Of a stretch of DNA of 64,000 nucleotides, positions 28,373 through 38,442 are shown piece by piece. Where the stretch lies: the NCBI RefSeq assembly GCF_963378085.1, contig NZ_OY726395.1:310001-374000 (forward strand), read 5' to 3'. How positions within the stretch are numbered: position 1 is the stretch's first letter; each line of letters starts with the position of its first letter. Source of the DNA: Mycolicibacterium sp. MU0050 (GTDB lineage: Bacteria; Actinomycetota; Actinomycetes; Mycobacteriales; Mycobacteriaceae). The notes under the pieces were generated by a model. It was not told the DNA's origin. It saw nothing but the letters and a program-made list of their open reading frames with translations, and did not search any database. The position numbers and the translations under genes were made by a program.

Positions 28373-29479
28373 CTACAGATCCAGCGTCAGCGGCGTCCCC
28401 GCGGCCGACCGCGACACGCAGGTCAGCATCTGATCGGCGCGTTCGGGCTCGGTGAGCAGGGTGTCGCGGTGGTCGACCTCCCCGGCGAGCACCCGGGTGC
28501 GGCAGGTGCCGCAGAAACCTTGCTGACACGAGTACGGCGCGGGGACCCCGGCCCGGGTGAGCGCGTGCAGCAGGGTCTCGTCGGCGCCCACCTGCACCGT
28601 CTTTCCGCTGGCGGCCAGCGTGGCCTGGAACGGCTCACCGTCGACGACGGGGGCGGCGCCGAACCGCTCGTAGTGCAACTCGACCTTGTCGCGGTCGGCC
28701 AGTGCCGACCGGACGGTCCCCAGCATGGGCGCGGGCCCGCAGGTGTAGACGGCGGTGCCGTCCGGGCAGTCCCCGAGCAGCGCGCCGGCGGTGGGCAGCC
28801 CGTGGACGTCGTCGGTTCGGATCTCGACCCGGTCCCCGTACCGGGCGATCTCGTCGAGGAACGGCAGGCTGTCGCGGCTGCGGCCGACGTAGGCCATCGA
28901 CCAGTTGACGCCCAGCTGGTCGGCGATGGTGAGCATCGACAGGATCGGCGTGATGCCGATGCCGCCGGCGATGAAGCGAAAGCGCTGCGCCGGCGAGCCG
29001 TAGCCGGGCACGGCCAGCGGGAACGCGTTGCGCGGGCCGAGGGTTTCGACGGTGGCGCCCACCGGCAGTCGATCGTGGATCTCGACCGACCCGCCGCCGC
29101 CCCCGGGGATGCGACGCACCGCGATCCGGTAGTGGTCGCGCACCGCGGGGTCGCCGCACAGCGAGTACTGCCGGATCCGGCCGCTGGGCAGGTGCACGTC
29201 GATGTGGGCCCCGGCGTGCCAGACCGGCAACGGCTGGCCCGCGGCGGCGACCAACCGCAGTTCGATGACGTCCTGGTCGTGCGCGACGACGGTCCGTTCG
29301 GCCACCCGCAGCGTCAGCGACTGTGCGGCGCGGCGCGAAACCCGTTCGCGGGCAACGGCTCCGGTCACGGCCCATAGGCCGTTGATGGCCAGGTCCGCGA
29401 ACCGGATCGCGGGGTCGTGCCGGAAGCGGCCCGACAGGCTCGGCGGGGTCTGCTTCAGGCGTTGGACAAGGCGCGTCAC
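28373..29479 (-). CDS. Ferredoxin-linked oxidoreductase, vanillate-demethylase-reductase type
   Basis: 368 residues from GTG 29479, overlapping the upstream gene stop (GTGA). Domain order: flavin-binding beta barrel (RQYSLCGDP), NAD-binding domain (FIAGGIGITPILSM, CGPAPML), and a C-terminal plant-type [2Fe-2S] ferredoxin with CQQGFCGTC and a fourth Cys in MLTCVS. Electron transfer from NAD(P)H to a partner oxygenase. The coupled upstream gene encodes a diiron-like helical protein, so the two may form an oxygenase system. The reductase-ferredoxin order is as in PDR and VanB. Confidence 0.88.
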   Translation of the reverse strand: MTRLVQRLKQTPPSLSGRFRHDPAIRFADLAINGLWAVTGAVARERVSRRAAQSLTLRVAERTVVAHDQDVIELRLVAAAGQPLPVWHAGAHIDVHLPSGRIRQYSLCGDPAVRDHYRIAVRRIPGGGGGSVEIHDRLPVGATVETLGPRNAFPLAVPGYGSPAQRFRFIAGGIGITPILSMLTIADQLGVNWSMAYVGRSRDSLPFLDEIARYGDRVEIRTDDVHGLPTAGALLGDCPDGTAVYTCGPAPMLGTVRSALADRDKVELHYERFGAAPVVDGEPFQATLAASGKTVQVGADETLLHALTRAGVPAPYSCQQGFCGTCRTRVLAGEVDHRDTLLTEPERADQMLTCVSRSAAGTPLTLDL

Positions 29480-30375
29480 TGCAGCGCCGCCCGCGCGGCC
29501 GGGGACGCCGCCAGATAAGCCACCGCTTGCGCCGTCGAGCCCATGTACTCCGGGGAGTACCGCGGGCTGAAGTAGGCCAGGGTCTGCGTCCCGAACAGGT
29601 TGCGGAACCGCGGCAGCAGGCCCAGCTTGGAGTCCCGCATCCGCATCCGGTTGAACTGCCACCAGTTGACGTCGAGCGTCCGGTCCTTCTTGAAGAAGTA
29701 CCAGGTGCCGCGCTGGAAGAACCCGAACATCATCGGCACCACCACCGCCATGGCCCGGATCCGCGCCAGGTAGCTGTCGTGGAAGTAGACCGCCACGTCG
29801 TGGGCCACCGAGCGGTGCTCGACCTCCTCGCTGCCGTGCCACCGGAACAGGTCGGCGAAGGTCGGGTCGGCGTCGTGGTCGTCCCACGCATTGTTGAGGG
29901 TGAAATCGCCCAACACCGCTGTGTAGTGCTCGATGGCCGCGATCAGCCACAGCCGTTCGCGCAGGTGGGCGAGCCGGCGGCGCTCGTCGGTCGAGCGGCT
30001 GGGCGCCAGCACCTTCTCGAAGATGTGCTCCACCAGGTCGAGGATCGGCGCGGGCTGCAGGCCGTGATCCTCCAGATACGTGTGCAGGACCCGGTCGTGC
30101 ACCTCGGCGTGCATGGCCTCCTGGCCGATGAATCCGCGCATGTCGGCGGCCAGCTGCGGGTCATCGACCAGCGGCAGGGCCTCGTTGAAGGCCTGGACGA
30201 ACCAGCGCTCGGCGGTGGGCAGGATGACGTTGAGCAGGCTGGCCATGTGCGAGGCCGCGGGGTGGCCCGGAATCCAGTGCGGGCCCACGCCGTCGACGTC
30301 GAAATGCACGTTGCGGGCGTGAATCTGGACGGGGCCGGGATCGACTTCGCGTGCTGATCGATGAGGGCGCAACAT
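29476..30375 (-). CDS. Metal-dependent hydrolase family (PF10118-like), diiron-type helical protein
   Basis: 299 residues from ATG 30375 with a GAAAGG-type ribosome site. Helical bundle with carboxylate/His motifs FIGQEAMHAEVH and HGSEEVEHRSVAHD spaced as in ferritin-like metal proteins, plus an intervening AAIEHYTAVLGDF helix. The family is annotated as a metal-dependent hydrolase, but the motif layout and coupling to a ferredoxin reductase fit a diiron oxygenase equally well. A hydrophobic hairpin (AMAVVVPMMFGFF) suggests membrane contact. Confidence 0.8.
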   Translation of the reverse strand: MLRPHRSAREVDPGPVQIHARNVHFDVDGVGPHWIPGHPAASHMASLLNVILPTAERWFVQAFNEALPLVDDPQLAADMRGFIGQEAMHAEVHDRVLHTYLEDHGLQPAPILDLVEHIFEKVLAPSRSTDERRRLAHLRERLWLIAAIEHYTAVLGDFTLNNAWDDHDADPTFADLFRWHGSEEVEHRSVAHDVAVYFHDSYLARIRAMAVVVPMMFGFFQRGTWYFFKKDRTLDVNWWQFNRMRMRDSKLGLLPRFRNLFGTQTLAYFSPRYSPEYMGSTAQAVAYLAASPAARAALQ

Positions 30376-30907
30376 TTCTCAACACCTTTCTCGCTCGATT
30401 CCGCACTGTAGTCCCAATCCGATACTTGCGGTACCGGGTAGTGGCCGGAGGTATGTGGGGTTGGTGCCGGATGCGTGGTCTGCGATTTGTCGGTGCGGTG
30501 GCGATGGGGCCATCGGAGTGTCGGGTCTGGGCCGCTGGGGCAAAAAATTTTGAGTCGCTGGTGTTTCGATTGTCACGAACGCGGTCACGGCACAGTTGCG
30601 CGATCCCGTCGATGCAGTCCGCGCCGTCGGCGACTGCAACGCGAGAACGGCGAACACCGCACCGCGTGTGTGCACCCACGGCCTTGCTGCGAGTCGGCTA
30701 AAGCAGCTGTGACCTGCTCCGATAACCTGGTTCGGTCAGCGAGGTCAGGCAGCAGGCCATCCCGGTATGCGGCACCACATCCTGACCATCGGCGGATCCT
30801 TTCACCCGTGGCGCCGCCGAGATTGCATTCACGGAGCGGAAGTGCGAGACCCGCGCCGCGTGGCTTCAGTCTCGGCGAGCCGTACCGGCGCCGGGCCGGG
30901 TATCGGA
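30376..30907. other. Non-coding interval between TetR gene and diiron-like gene
   Basis: 532 bp that separate the stop of the TetR gene from the start of the PF10118-like gene (both minus strand). No ORF here has coding character and no RNA structure or repeat stands out. On the minus strand a TACAGT hexamer near 30404-30409 could be a -10 for the downstream gene, without a good -35. Confidence 0.6.
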
Positions 30908-31474
30908 TCAGGTCGCGTCGCGGCCGCTGATACTCATCGCCTTGAGTGCCACGAAACAGCGGTCCAGGTCGACGCTCTCTGGAGCGACCCGCCATTGCTG
31001 GTGTAGTCCGATGATGGCGCCGACGACGACGGCAACGAAGTCGGCCCGGCTTGTCCCGGTCGGAATGTCGGACTCGGCAACCCAGCCAGCGACCCATTTG
31101 CGGATGGTGTCGTGCAGTTGAGCGTAGAACGCGTGCACCGGCGAACCTGGCTCCACCGCCTCGGCGACCAGTGTGATTAGCAGCCGCATCGTGGGTTGCC
31201 GCACTTGATCCCGCACTCGATCGAGGCCGTCGGCGAGATCGTGCGCCGCAGAGTCGAGATCGGCCATGTTGACGGTCAGCTCTTCGATGACTGCCTGCAA
31301 CAACCCGTCCTTGTTGCCGAAATGCCACGGGATGGAACCACGGCTGATCCCGGACCGGTTGGCGATGTCGGCGAACGTGGTTTGACGGAATCCGCGCTCG
31401 GCGAACAGCTCGGTAGCCGCCCGGATCAGCAATTGCCGACTCTCCCGGCTGGTCTGAGCCCTTCTGGTCGCCAT
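30908..31474 (-). CDS. TetR/AcrR-family transcriptional regulator
   Basis: 188 residues from ATG 31474, chosen because AGGAGG lies 5 nt upstream; ATG 31495 precedes that site. The N-terminal HTH is typical (LLIRAATELFAERGF, TFADIANRSGISRGSIPWHFGNKDGLLQAV) with a variable ligand domain. A -10-like TATAGT on the minus strand is at 31504-31509. It is divergent from the FAH/MBL operon, and the gap contains a 22-bp palindrome over that operon's -10 box, so it is the likely local repressor. A nearly identical module precedes the mce operon 11 kb away. Confidence 0.92.
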   Translation of the reverse strand: MATRRAQTSRESRQLLIRAATELFAERGFRQTTFADIANRSGISRGSIPWHFGNKDGLLQAVIEELTVNMADLDSAAHDLADGLDRVRDQVRQPTMRLLITLVAEAVEPGSPVHAFYAQLHDTIRKWVAGWVAESDIPTGTSRADFVAVVVGAIIGLHQQWRVAPESVDLDRCFVALKAMSISGRDAT

Positions 31475-31524
31475 CGGCGCCTCCTTTCCGGCCATGTCGC
31501 GAAACTATACCGGTCGGCCAAGTC

Positions 31525-31566
31525 TTTACATGCCCCGCATCATCTCCTATGTTGATCAGCATAGGA
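31525..31566 (+). promoter_or_regulatory. Promoter and palindromic operator of the FAH/MBL operon
   Basis: -35 TTTACA (31525-31530), 17-bp spacer, -10 TATGTT (31548-31553). A 22-bp palindrome (31545-31566) covers the -10: arms TCCTATG and CATAGGA are perfect and 10 of 11 positions pair overall. A bound dimer would exclude polymerase, as for a TetR repressor. Expected start near 31560, 28 nt before the ATG. Same layout as the module at 42755-42796. Confidence 0.8.
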
Positions 31567-31587
31567 ATCTGACTGGAAGAGGTGTCA

Positions 31588-33540
31588 ATGCGCTGGGCAA
31601 CAGTTCGAACCGATGGCCACAACGGCGACCGCGTCGGGGTGGTGTCGAACGATGTCATCCACGCACTTGAGCCCGGTGTGGCTCTCATCGACCTGGTGGC
31701 CCGCGGCGCCGACGAGTTACGGGCCGTTGGCGAACAAGCATTGCAGGCGCCGGCGTCGGTGGTGCCGCTGGCCGATGCACAATTGCTGCCACCGATTCCG
31801 CGCCCCCCGGCCATCCGCGACTGCCTGTGCTTCCTGGACCACATGCGAAACTGTCAGCAGGCGCTGGGAGGTGGCCGGGTACTCAAGGATGCCTGGTACC
31901 GCATCCCGGCGTTCTACTTCGCGAACCCGACGGCCGTCTTCGGGCCATACGACGAGGTGCCGACCGCCCCCGGAAGTGCCTGGCAAGACTTCGAACTCGA
32001 GATTGCCGCGGTCATCGGCACCGGCGGTGCCGACCTGTCGGTGCCGGACGCCCAACGGGCCATCATCGGCTACACCATCTTCAACGATTGGTCGGCCCGT
32101 GACTTACAGAGTCTGGAGAATCAGCTCGGCATCGGACAGGCCAAAGGTAAGGACAGTGGGATCACCCTGGGGCCCTACCTGGTCACCGCCGATGAACTCG
32201 AGCCCCACCTGATCGACGGCCGGCTGCGGTTGGCGGCCACCGCCCTGGTCAACGGTGAAGTCGTCGGTTCAGGCAGCACCGCCGGTATGGACTGGACCTT
32301 CGCCGAGGTCATCTCGTACGCCTCGCGCGGCGTAACCCTGCATCCCGGCGAGATCTTCGGGTCCGGCACCATACCGACCTGCACCCTGCTCGAACACCTC
32401 GACATGACTGATCTGGCCAACTTCCGCGGTTGGCTCAACGACGGCGACGAGGTCACCCTGCAGGTTCAAGGGCTCGGCGAAACCCGCCAGATCGTGCGAC
32501 ACCGCCCCGCTCCGCCCGCGCTGCCCACGCGACCCAACCCCGACGCCACCCCGGAAGCGCCGCGGGTCAACCCCGCCCCGGCGCGCATCCCGTACACCCG
32601 CGGGCTGCACGAAGTGGGTGATCGGGTGTGGGCGTGGACCCTGCCCGACGGCGGCTACGGGTTGAGCAACGCCGGACTCGTCTCCGGCGACGGCGCCTCG
32701 CTGCTGGTGGACACGCTCTTCGACTTGCCACTGACCACCGAAATGCTCACCGCGATGCGGCCGTTCACCGATCGCGCCCCGATCACCGACGCGGTGATCA
32801 CCCACTGCAACGGCGATCACACGCACGGCAACCAGCTGCTGGATCCGGCAGTGCGGATCATCGCCGCGGCGGAGACCGTACGCGAGATCAACCACGACAT
32901 GGCTCCCGGCATGCTGGCATTGGCACAGGCCGGTGACCTGGGCCCGATGCTCGCACCGTATGCGCGAGATCGGTTCGCCCCGTTCGACTTCAGCGGCATC
33001 AAACTGCGCAACGCCGATCACACCTTCGACGACAAACTGACCGTCGAGGTGGGCGGGCGGTCGGTGACACTGCTCAACCTCGGCCCGGCCCACACCGCCG
33101 CCGACGTCGTCGCGCACGTACCGGACACCGGAGTGCTGTTCGCCGGCGATCTGCTGTTCATCGGCTGCACCCCGATCGTGTGGGGCGGACCGATCGCCAA
33201 CTGGATCGCGGCCTGCGACACCATGATCGGCCTGGACGCACACACCGTGGTCCCCGGGCACGGACCGATCACCGATGCGGACGGCATCCGGGCGGTGCGG
33301 GAGTATTTCGTCTACGTCACCGAACAGGCCGACGACGCGCACCGCCGCGGCCTGTCTTTCACCGAGGCCGCCGACTCGATCGATCTCGGCCCGTACGCGA
33401 CGTGGCTGGACTCCGAACGCATCGTCGTCAACATCTATCAGCGCTACCGCGAACTGGAGCCGAGCACACCGCAACACGGCGTGATCGCGCTGCTGGGCCT
33501 GATGGCCGAATGGCACGCCAAGCATGGGCCTCGGAAATGA
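31588..33540 (+). CDS. Fusion protein: fumarylacetoacetate hydrolase family plus metallo-beta-lactamase fold
   Basis: 650 residues from ATG 31588 (GGAAGAGG 6 nt upstream). Residues ~1-310 are an FAH-family domain (RDCLCFLDHMRN, EIAAVIGTGG, FNDWSARDLQ, GSGTIPTCTLLEH), which cleaves C-C bonds or isomerises keto-acids. A proline-rich linker leads to a metallo-beta-lactamase-fold domain (~335-650). Its metal motif is H406-C-N408-G-D410-H411, so the second His of HxHxDH is Asn; H502, D521 and H558 supply the rest. First gene of a four-gene operon with two acyl-CoA ligases and an amidohydrolase. The two hydrolases probably act in sequence on one degradation intermediate. Confidence 0.88.
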   Translation: MRWATVRTDGHNGDRVGVVSNDVIHALEPGVALIDLVARGADELRAVGEQALQAPASVVPLADAQLLPPIPRPPAIRDCLCFLDHMRNCQQALGGGRVLKDAWYRIPAFYFANPTAVFGPYDEVPTAPGSAWQDFELEIAAVIGTGGADLSVPDAQRAIIGYTIFNDWSARDLQSLENQLGIGQAKGKDSGITLGPYLVTADELEPHLIDGRLRLAATALVNGEVVGSGSTAGMDWTFAEVISYASRGVTLHPGEIFGSGTIPTCTLLEHLDMTDLANFRGWLNDGDEVTLQVQGLGETRQIVRHRPAPPALPTRPNPDATPEAPRVNPAPARIPYTRGLHEVGDRVWAWTLPDGGYGLSNAGLVSGDGASLLVDTLFDLPLTTEMLTAMRPFTDRAPITDAVITHCNGDHTHGNQLLDPAVRIIAAAETVREINHDMAPGMLALAQAGDLGPMLAPYARDRFAPFDFSGIKLRNADHTFDDKLTVEVGGRSVTLLNLGPAHTAADVVAHVPDTGVLFAGDLLFIGCTPIVWGGPIANWIAACDTMIGLDAHTVVPGHGPITDADGIRAVREYFVYVTEQADDAHRRGLSFTEAADSIDLGPYATWLDSERIVVNIYQRYRELEPSTPQHGVIALLGLMAEWHAKHGPRK

Positions 33541-35084
33541 GGCCGGCGGTATCCGGCGCCCAGACGGTGGCCTCGATGCTGTCGCACTGGTCAACGGTCA
33601 CCCCAGAAGCACCTTTCCTGGTGTTCGACGACGAGGACGTGCTGACTCTGACCTACCGCGACGGCTGGGAACTGGCCGCCCGGGGATCCGCGGTACTAGC
33701 CAGCCTGGGCGTCGGCCACGGTGACCGGTTCGCCGTCGTGCTGGGCAATTGCGTGGAGTTCTTCGCCTGCTGGTTCGGCGCGGCCCGCCTCGGCGCCGTC
33801 ATGGTGCCGGTCAACCCGAACAGCACCGCCGACGAACTGACCTATTTCTTCGAGCACGCATCCTGCCGGGCGGTGATCTGCAGCTCCCGACAGCAGGACG
33901 CAGTACGTGCCGCCTGGCCGGCCGAACCAGCATTGATAGTGTTGTGCGGCAAAGATTTCAATGACCGTTCCAGTGCGCCACCACCGGCCCCGGACGTGAC
34001 GGTCAGCCCGCTGGATCCACTGGCAGTGCTCTACACGTCCGGCACCACCAGCCGACCCAAGGGGGTGCTCGTCACCCACGCGAACTATCTGGCCGCCGGG
34101 CACACCATCGCCGGGCAACTGCGCATCCGCCCCGACGACCGGTGGTTGATCGTGCTGCCGATGTTTCACGCCAACGCGCAGTACTACTGCGTGATGTCGG
34201 CGTTGGTAACCGGGGCTTCGGTCGCGGTGGCCGCGCGCTTCTCGGCGTCCCACTGGATCCAGCAGGCCCGACGGTGCCACGCCACCCTGGCGAGCCTGTT
34301 CGCCGCGCCGGCGCGAATGATCCTGGCACAGCCCGAATCCGCCACCGACCGGGACAACGCACTGCGGGTGACCATCTTCGGCCAGAACCTCACCCCGGAT
34401 CAGCTGCGCCGGTTCGAGGACCGCTTCGGCTGCCCGCTGCTGCAGCTCTACGGGATGACCGAGACGATCGCCCCGCCGCTGATGAACCCGCTGTACGGGC
34501 CGCGCGACAACATGACAGTGGGGCTGCCCACCGAATCAGGACGGGTCCGCATCGTCGATGACCCGCTCGATCGGACCGCCGGTGACCTGGCACCCGGGCA
34601 GACCGGTGAGCTACTGATCGGCGGCGAACCCGGCATCACCCTGATGGCCGGATACCTCGACGATCCGGACACCACCGCCGCGGCATACGTCGACGGCTGG
34701 CTGCGGACCGGTGATGTGGTCACCCGGCGCCACGACGAATTCATCGCCTTCCACGATCGCGCCAAGGACATGATCAAACGCTCCGGCGAGAACGTCGCCG
34801 CCGCCGAGGTCGAGCGGGTCGTCAACGAACACCCCGCGGTCTTCGAGTCTGCGGTGATCGGCGTCCCGGACCCGGTGCGCGACGAGGCGATCAAAGCTGT
34901 CGTCGTGCGCACCGAAAACGGCAGCGGGCTCACCGAATCCGCACTGATCACCTTCTGCGCCGACCGGCTGGCCCGCGGCAAGGTCCCCGACCACGTGGAA
35001 TTCACCGAGAACCTCCCCCGCACCTCAGTCGGCAAGATCCGCAAAAACCTTTTACGCCAACCAATCTCGAAGGAAGAGGACTGA
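33537..35084 (+). CDS. AMP-dependent acyl-CoA ligase (first)
   Basis: 515 residues from ATG 33537, overlapping the previous stop (ATGA). ANL-superfamily enzyme: P-loop [16 protein letters not shown] motif, WLRTGD, and the A10 lysine in [11 protein letters not shown]. Activates a carboxylate as acyl-AMP and then acyl-CoA. It resembles crotonobetaine/carnitine- or medium-chain ligases more than fatty-acid FadDs; the substrate is unknown. Followed 5 bp later by the amidohydrolase, within one operon. Confidence 0.88.
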   Translation: MRPAVSGAQTVASMLSHWSTVTPEAPFLVFDDEDVLTLTYRDGWELAARGSAVLASLGVGHGDRFAVVLGNCVEFFACWFGAARLGAVMVPVNPNSTADELTYFFEHASCRAVICSSRQQDAVRAAWPAEPALIVLCGKDFNDRSSAPPPAPDVTVSPLDPLAVLYTSGTTSRPKGVLVTHANYLAAGHTIAGQLRIRPDDRWLIVLPMFHANAQYYCVMSALVTGASVAVAARFSASHWIQQARRCHATLASLFAAPARMILAQPESATDRDNALRVTIFGQNLTPDQLRRFEDRFGCPLLQLYGMTETIAPPLMNPLYGPRDNMTVGLPTESGRVRIVDDPLDRTAGDLAPGQTGELLIGGEPGITLMAGYLDDPDTTAAAYVDGWLRTGDVVTRRHDEFIAFHDRAKDMIKRSGENVAAAEVERVVNEHPAVFESAVIGVPDPVRDEAIKAVVVRTENGSGLTESALITFCADRLARGKVPDHVEFTENLPRTSVGKIRKNLLRQPISKEED

Positions 35085-35089
35085 CAACG

Positions 35090-36535
35090 ATGTCCACCAA
35101 CCGCACCGTCATCACCGGCGGCCGGGTACTGGTCGGCGATCCGCTGACCGCCCGGGTCCAGCACGTCGATCTGCTCGTCGAAGACGGCCGCATCACCGCG
35201 ATCGAACCGGACCTGGCCACGGTGGACGCCGAGGTCATCGACGCCGCCGGCTGCTGGGTGATCCCGGGTTTCGTCGACACGCACCGGCACCTCTGGCAGA
35301 CCACCATGCGCGGCGTTACCGCGAACTGGAACCTCAAAGACTACTTCTGGTGCATCCGCAACCATTTCGCCGGTCTGCACGATCCCGACGACGTCTACGC
35401 CGGCCAGTACGCCGGCGGGCTGGACGCGTTGGTGAACGGGGTCACCACCACCATCGACCACTGCCACATCACCAACTCCCCCGACCATTCCGACGCCGCC
35501 GTACACGGCATCAAGGACAGCGGTGTGCGCGCGCTGTGGTGCTACGGATTCTATGCATCGCCGCAGTCCGACCCGGTGTTCACCACTCCGCAACACCGCC
35601 TCGACGACGCCCGACGGGTACGCGCGAGCTTCTTTCCCGGCGACGATGGCCTGGTCCGGATGGGCGTTGCGCTCACCGAACTCGGCATCCAGCCGATCGC
35701 CGAGACACACCGCGAAATCGAGGCTGCAACCGATTTGGCCGTCCCGGTGACCATGCACACCAACTGTGTGTGGGGCCGCCCGGCCATCAACGACATCGAG
35801 ATCTACCAGCGCGAAGGACTGTTACAGGAAGGCCAGATCCATTCGCATGCCACCCGATGCACCGAAGCCGACCTGCAGGCACTGCGGGACGCCGGCTGTT
35901 CGGTGTCGTCCACTCCGGACACCGAACTTCAGATGGGTCAGGGCCGTCCGGTGTTCCGCCGTGCGCTGGCGGCCGGGTTGACCGCCGGCATGGGCGTCGA
36001 CATCGTGTCCAACAACAGCGGTGACATGTTCACCACCATGCGGATCCTGATGCAACACGACCGCGGCGATGCCCTGCAGGGCGTGCTCGAAGAATCCGGT
36101 CTGGCCGCCGTCACCGGGCCACTGCCGGTCACCACCCGTCAGGTCTTGCGCGCCGCCACCCTGGCTGGGGCCACCGCGCTCGGCCTGGAATCGGTCTGCG
36201 GCTCCATCGAGGTCGGCAAGGCCGCCGATCTGGTGCTGCTACGGCACGACCGACTGCACATGCGACCGATCGTCGACGACGTCGACGCCATTGTCATCCA
36301 GGCAACCACCCGCGACATCGACCGGGTCCTGGTCGACGGCCGCACCGTCGTCGAAAACGGTTCACTGCCCAGGGATGTCGAGCGGCGCGGCGTCGAGTTG
36401 ATCGACGCCGCCAATGCCCGCCTCAACGAGCGGGTGGAGCCGCTGGGTGGCTGGAAGCTGCAGCTGCCGCCGGGTCTGTTCGATGAGCTCGGCGCGATGT
36501 TCCACGCCAACGTGGCCGAGGCCGCGGCGCAGTGA
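35090..36535 (+). CDS. Amidohydrolase, TRZ/ATZ (chlorohydrolase-like) family
   Basis: 481 residues from ATG 35090 behind a GGAAGAGGA site. Metal-dependent amidohydrolase barrel: VDTHRHL near residue 64 (HxH), later His residues in VTMHTNC and IHSHATRC, and Asp in [10 protein letters not shown]. The family deaminates or dechlorinates N-heterocycles and hydrolyses cytosine- or guanine-like rings. With the ligases and FAH/MBL fusion it suggests breakdown of a nitrogen-containing ring compound; this is inference. Its stop overlaps the next start. Confidence 0.88.
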   Translation: MSTNRTVITGGRVLVGDPLTARVQHVDLLVEDGRITAIEPDLATVDAEVIDAAGCWVIPGFVDTHRHLWQTTMRGVTANWNLKDYFWCIRNHFAGLHDPDDVYAGQYAGGLDALVNGVTTTIDHCHITNSPDHSDAAVHGIKDSGVRALWCYGFYASPQSDPVFTTPQHRLDDARRVRASFFPGDDGLVRMGVALTELGIQPIAETHREIEAATDLAVPVTMHTNCVWGRPAINDIEIYQREGLLQEGQIHSHATRCTEADLQALRDAGCSVSSTPDTELQMGQGRPVFRRALAAGLTAGMGVDIVSNNSGDMFTTMRILMQHDRGDALQGVLEESGLAAVTGPLPVTTRQVLRAATLAGATALGLESVCGSIEVGKAADLVLLRHDRLHMRPIVDDVDAIVIQATTRDIDRVLVDGRTVVENGSLPRDVERRGVELIDAANARLNERVEPLGGWKLQLPPGLFDELGAMFHANVAEAAAQ

Positions 36536-38061
36536 CCGGTGCCGGCACCAGGTCCGCTCGCGGCGACACCGTCGACGGGGTACTGCGGCGCACCGCGCAC
36601 CGCTTCCCGAACCGCACGGCCGTGGTGTTCGCCGGACGGACGTACACCTACCGCGAGCTCGATGACACAGTCAGCCGCGCTTCCGGCTGGCTCCGGTCGT
36701 CAGGTCTGCGGCCCGGCGACCGCGTCGCGGCGTACGGCACCAACTCCGACGCGTATCTGGTTGGCTACCTCGCCGCGGCACGCGCCGGACTGGTGCACGT
36801 GCCGGTGAACTATGCGCTGCGCGGTGACGAGTTGTCCTACATCCTGGCCGATTCCGGGGCTCGGACGGTGCTGGTCGATCCGGCGCTGGCCGACAACATC
36901 GCCGATGTGCGCGCCGACATCCCCGCCGAAGAGGTCCACGCCCTTCGCGACACTGCGGACGCGCTGCTCACCGTCGCCGGCGGGGGGCCGGTTCCCGAGT
37001 GTACGCCTGAGACCGGCGGCGGCGACCTGGTGCAGCTGCTGTACACATCGGGTACCACGTCGCGGCCCAAGGGCGCGATGATGACCCACAGTGCGCTGGT
37101 CCACGCATATGTTTCGGCCGTCGTCGACCTGGATCTGGCCGCCGAGGATGCACCCCTGATCTGCATGCCGCTGTACCACTCGGCGGCCATGCACGTGTTT
37201 CTGCTGCCGTACCTGACCATCGGAGCAACAGTTCAGCTGCTGGCGAGCCCCGATGTGCCGGAGATCCTGCGGATGATCGAATCGGCACGCATCGGATCGC
37301 TGTTTCTGGCGCCGACCGTGTGGGGTCCGTTGGCCCACCACCCCGACCTGGAGCAGCACGATCTGTCTTCGCTGCGCAAAGCGCAGTACGGCGCCTCCGT
37401 CATGCCCGAAGCAGTTCTGGACCGGCTGCGCACGCGGTATCCGGACATCGGTTTCTACAACGGCTTCGGTCAGTCCGAGATCGGACCGCTGGCGTGTGCG
37501 CTGGGCCCCGAGGAGCACGATCATCGACCAGGATCGTGCGGTAAACCCGTGCTGTTCGTCGAGACCCGAGTGGTCGACGTCAACGGGGATGATGTCGCGG
37601 ACGGTGAGCCCGGCGAAATCTGTTACCGCTCACCACAGTTGTGCATCGGATACTGGAACAACGACCAGGCCACCGCCGAAGCGTTTCGGGACGGCTGGTT
37701 CCATTCCGGCGACCTGGTGACCGTGGACAGCGACGGCTATATCACGGTGGTCGACCGGATCAAGGACGTCATCAACACCGGCGGCATCCTGGTGGCGTCC
37801 CGGGAGGTCGAGGACGCGCTGTACCGCCATGAAGCGGTCGCGGAGGCCGCAGTGATCGGCACACCCGACGAACGGTGGATCGAAGCGATCACCGCCTTCG
37901 TGGTGCGCAAGAACGGCTATCAGGTAGTCGAAGCTGATCTGATCGAGCACGTCAAACACATACTCGCGCCGTTCAAAGTGCCCAAGGTCGTGCGGTTCAT
38001 CGACGAGCTGCCACGTAACCAGAGCGGCAAGGTTCTCAAACGCACGTTACGCCAACGTTAG
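36532..38061 (+). CDS. AMP-dependent acyl-CoA ligase (second)
   Basis: 509 residues from GTG 36532 (GTGA overlap). ANL-superfamily: P-loop [19 protein letters not shown] for the A5 motif, WFHSGD, and C-terminal Lys in [11 protein letters not shown]. It is distinct from the first ligase, so two acids or two steps are activated. It is complete and ends 2 bp before the IS element, marking the left boundary of the insertion. Confidence 0.88.
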   Translation: MTGAGTRSARGDTVDGVLRRTAHRFPNRTAVVFAGRTYTYRELDDTVSRASGWLRSSGLRPGDRVAAYGTNSDAYLVGYLAAARAGLVHVPVNYALRGDELSYILADSGARTVLVDPALADNIADVRADIPAEEVHALRDTADALLTVAGGGPVPECTPETGGGDLVQLLYTSGTTSRPKGAMMTHSALVHAYVSAVVDLDLAAEDAPLICMPLYHSAAMHVFLLPYLTIGATVQLLASPDVPEILRMIESARIGSLFLAPTVWGPLAHHPDLEQHDLSSLRKAQYGASVMPEAVLDRLRTRYPDIGFYNGFGQSEIGPLACALGPEEHDHRPGSCGKPVLFVETRVVDVNGDDVADGEPGEICYRSPQLCIGYWNNDQATAEAFRDGWFHSGDLVTVDSDGYITVVDRIKDVINTGGILVASREVEDALYRHEAVAEAAVIGTPDERWIEAITAFVVRKNGYQVVEADLIEHVKHILAPFKVPKVVRFIDELPRNQSGKVLKRTLRQR

Positions 38062-38063
38062 GA

Positions 38064-38088
38064 GGGTCTGCTGCACGAGTAGGTGACA
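38064..38088 (+). repeat. Left inverted repeat of the IS3-family element
   Basis: Begins GGGTCTGCTGCACGAGTAGG and ends TGACA; an exact reverse complement of 39304-39328 over 25 bp. Confidence 0.95.
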
Positions 38089-38133
38089 TCTGAGTCGGCT
38101 TGCCCTGGGTGGGCAGGCTGGGAGGATGTCCCC

Positions 38134-38442
38134 ATGGCAAGGCCCTATCCCCGTGAGTTCCGCGACGACGTCGTGCGCGTGGCCCGCAATCGCGATGACG
38201 GGGTGACGATCGAGCAGATCGCCACCGATTTCGGGGTGCACCCGATGACGCTGCAGAAATGGCTCCGTCAGGCCGACATTGACGAGGGCGCCAAGCCCGG
38301 CAAGACCACCGGCGAGTCCGGTGAGCTGCGTGAGGCCCGGCGGCGGATCAAGCTGCTCGAGCAGGAAAACGAGGTCCTGCGCCGTGCCGCGGCGTATCTG
38401 TCGCAGGCCAACCTGCCGGGAAAAGGATCTACCCGCTCGTGA
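38134..38442 (+). CDS. IS3-family OrfA (DNA-binding helix-turn-helix protein)
   Basis: 102 residues from ATG 38134. N-terminal HTH_Tnp_1-type domain (PREFRDDVVRVARN, IEQIATDFGVHPMTLQKWLR) and a C-terminal leucine-zipper-like coiled coil (RRIKLLEQENEVLRRAAAYL) used for dimerisation. Near its end lies GGGAAAA (38418-38424), at which ribosomes can slip -1 into orfB to make the full transposase. Confidence 0.93.
   Translation: MARPYPREFRDDVVRVARNRDDGVTIEQIATDFGVHPMTLQKWLRQADIDEGAKPGKTTGESGELREARRRIKLLEQENEVLRRAAAYLSQANLPGKGSTRS
38418..38424 (+). promoter_or_regulatory. Programmed -1 ribosomal frameshift site
   Basis: GGGAAAA in register G GGA AAA relative to orfA, a textbook X XXY YYZ heptamer. 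A -1 slip continues AGG ATC TAC CCG into the orfB frame, giving the OrfAB transposase. Confidence 0.75.
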
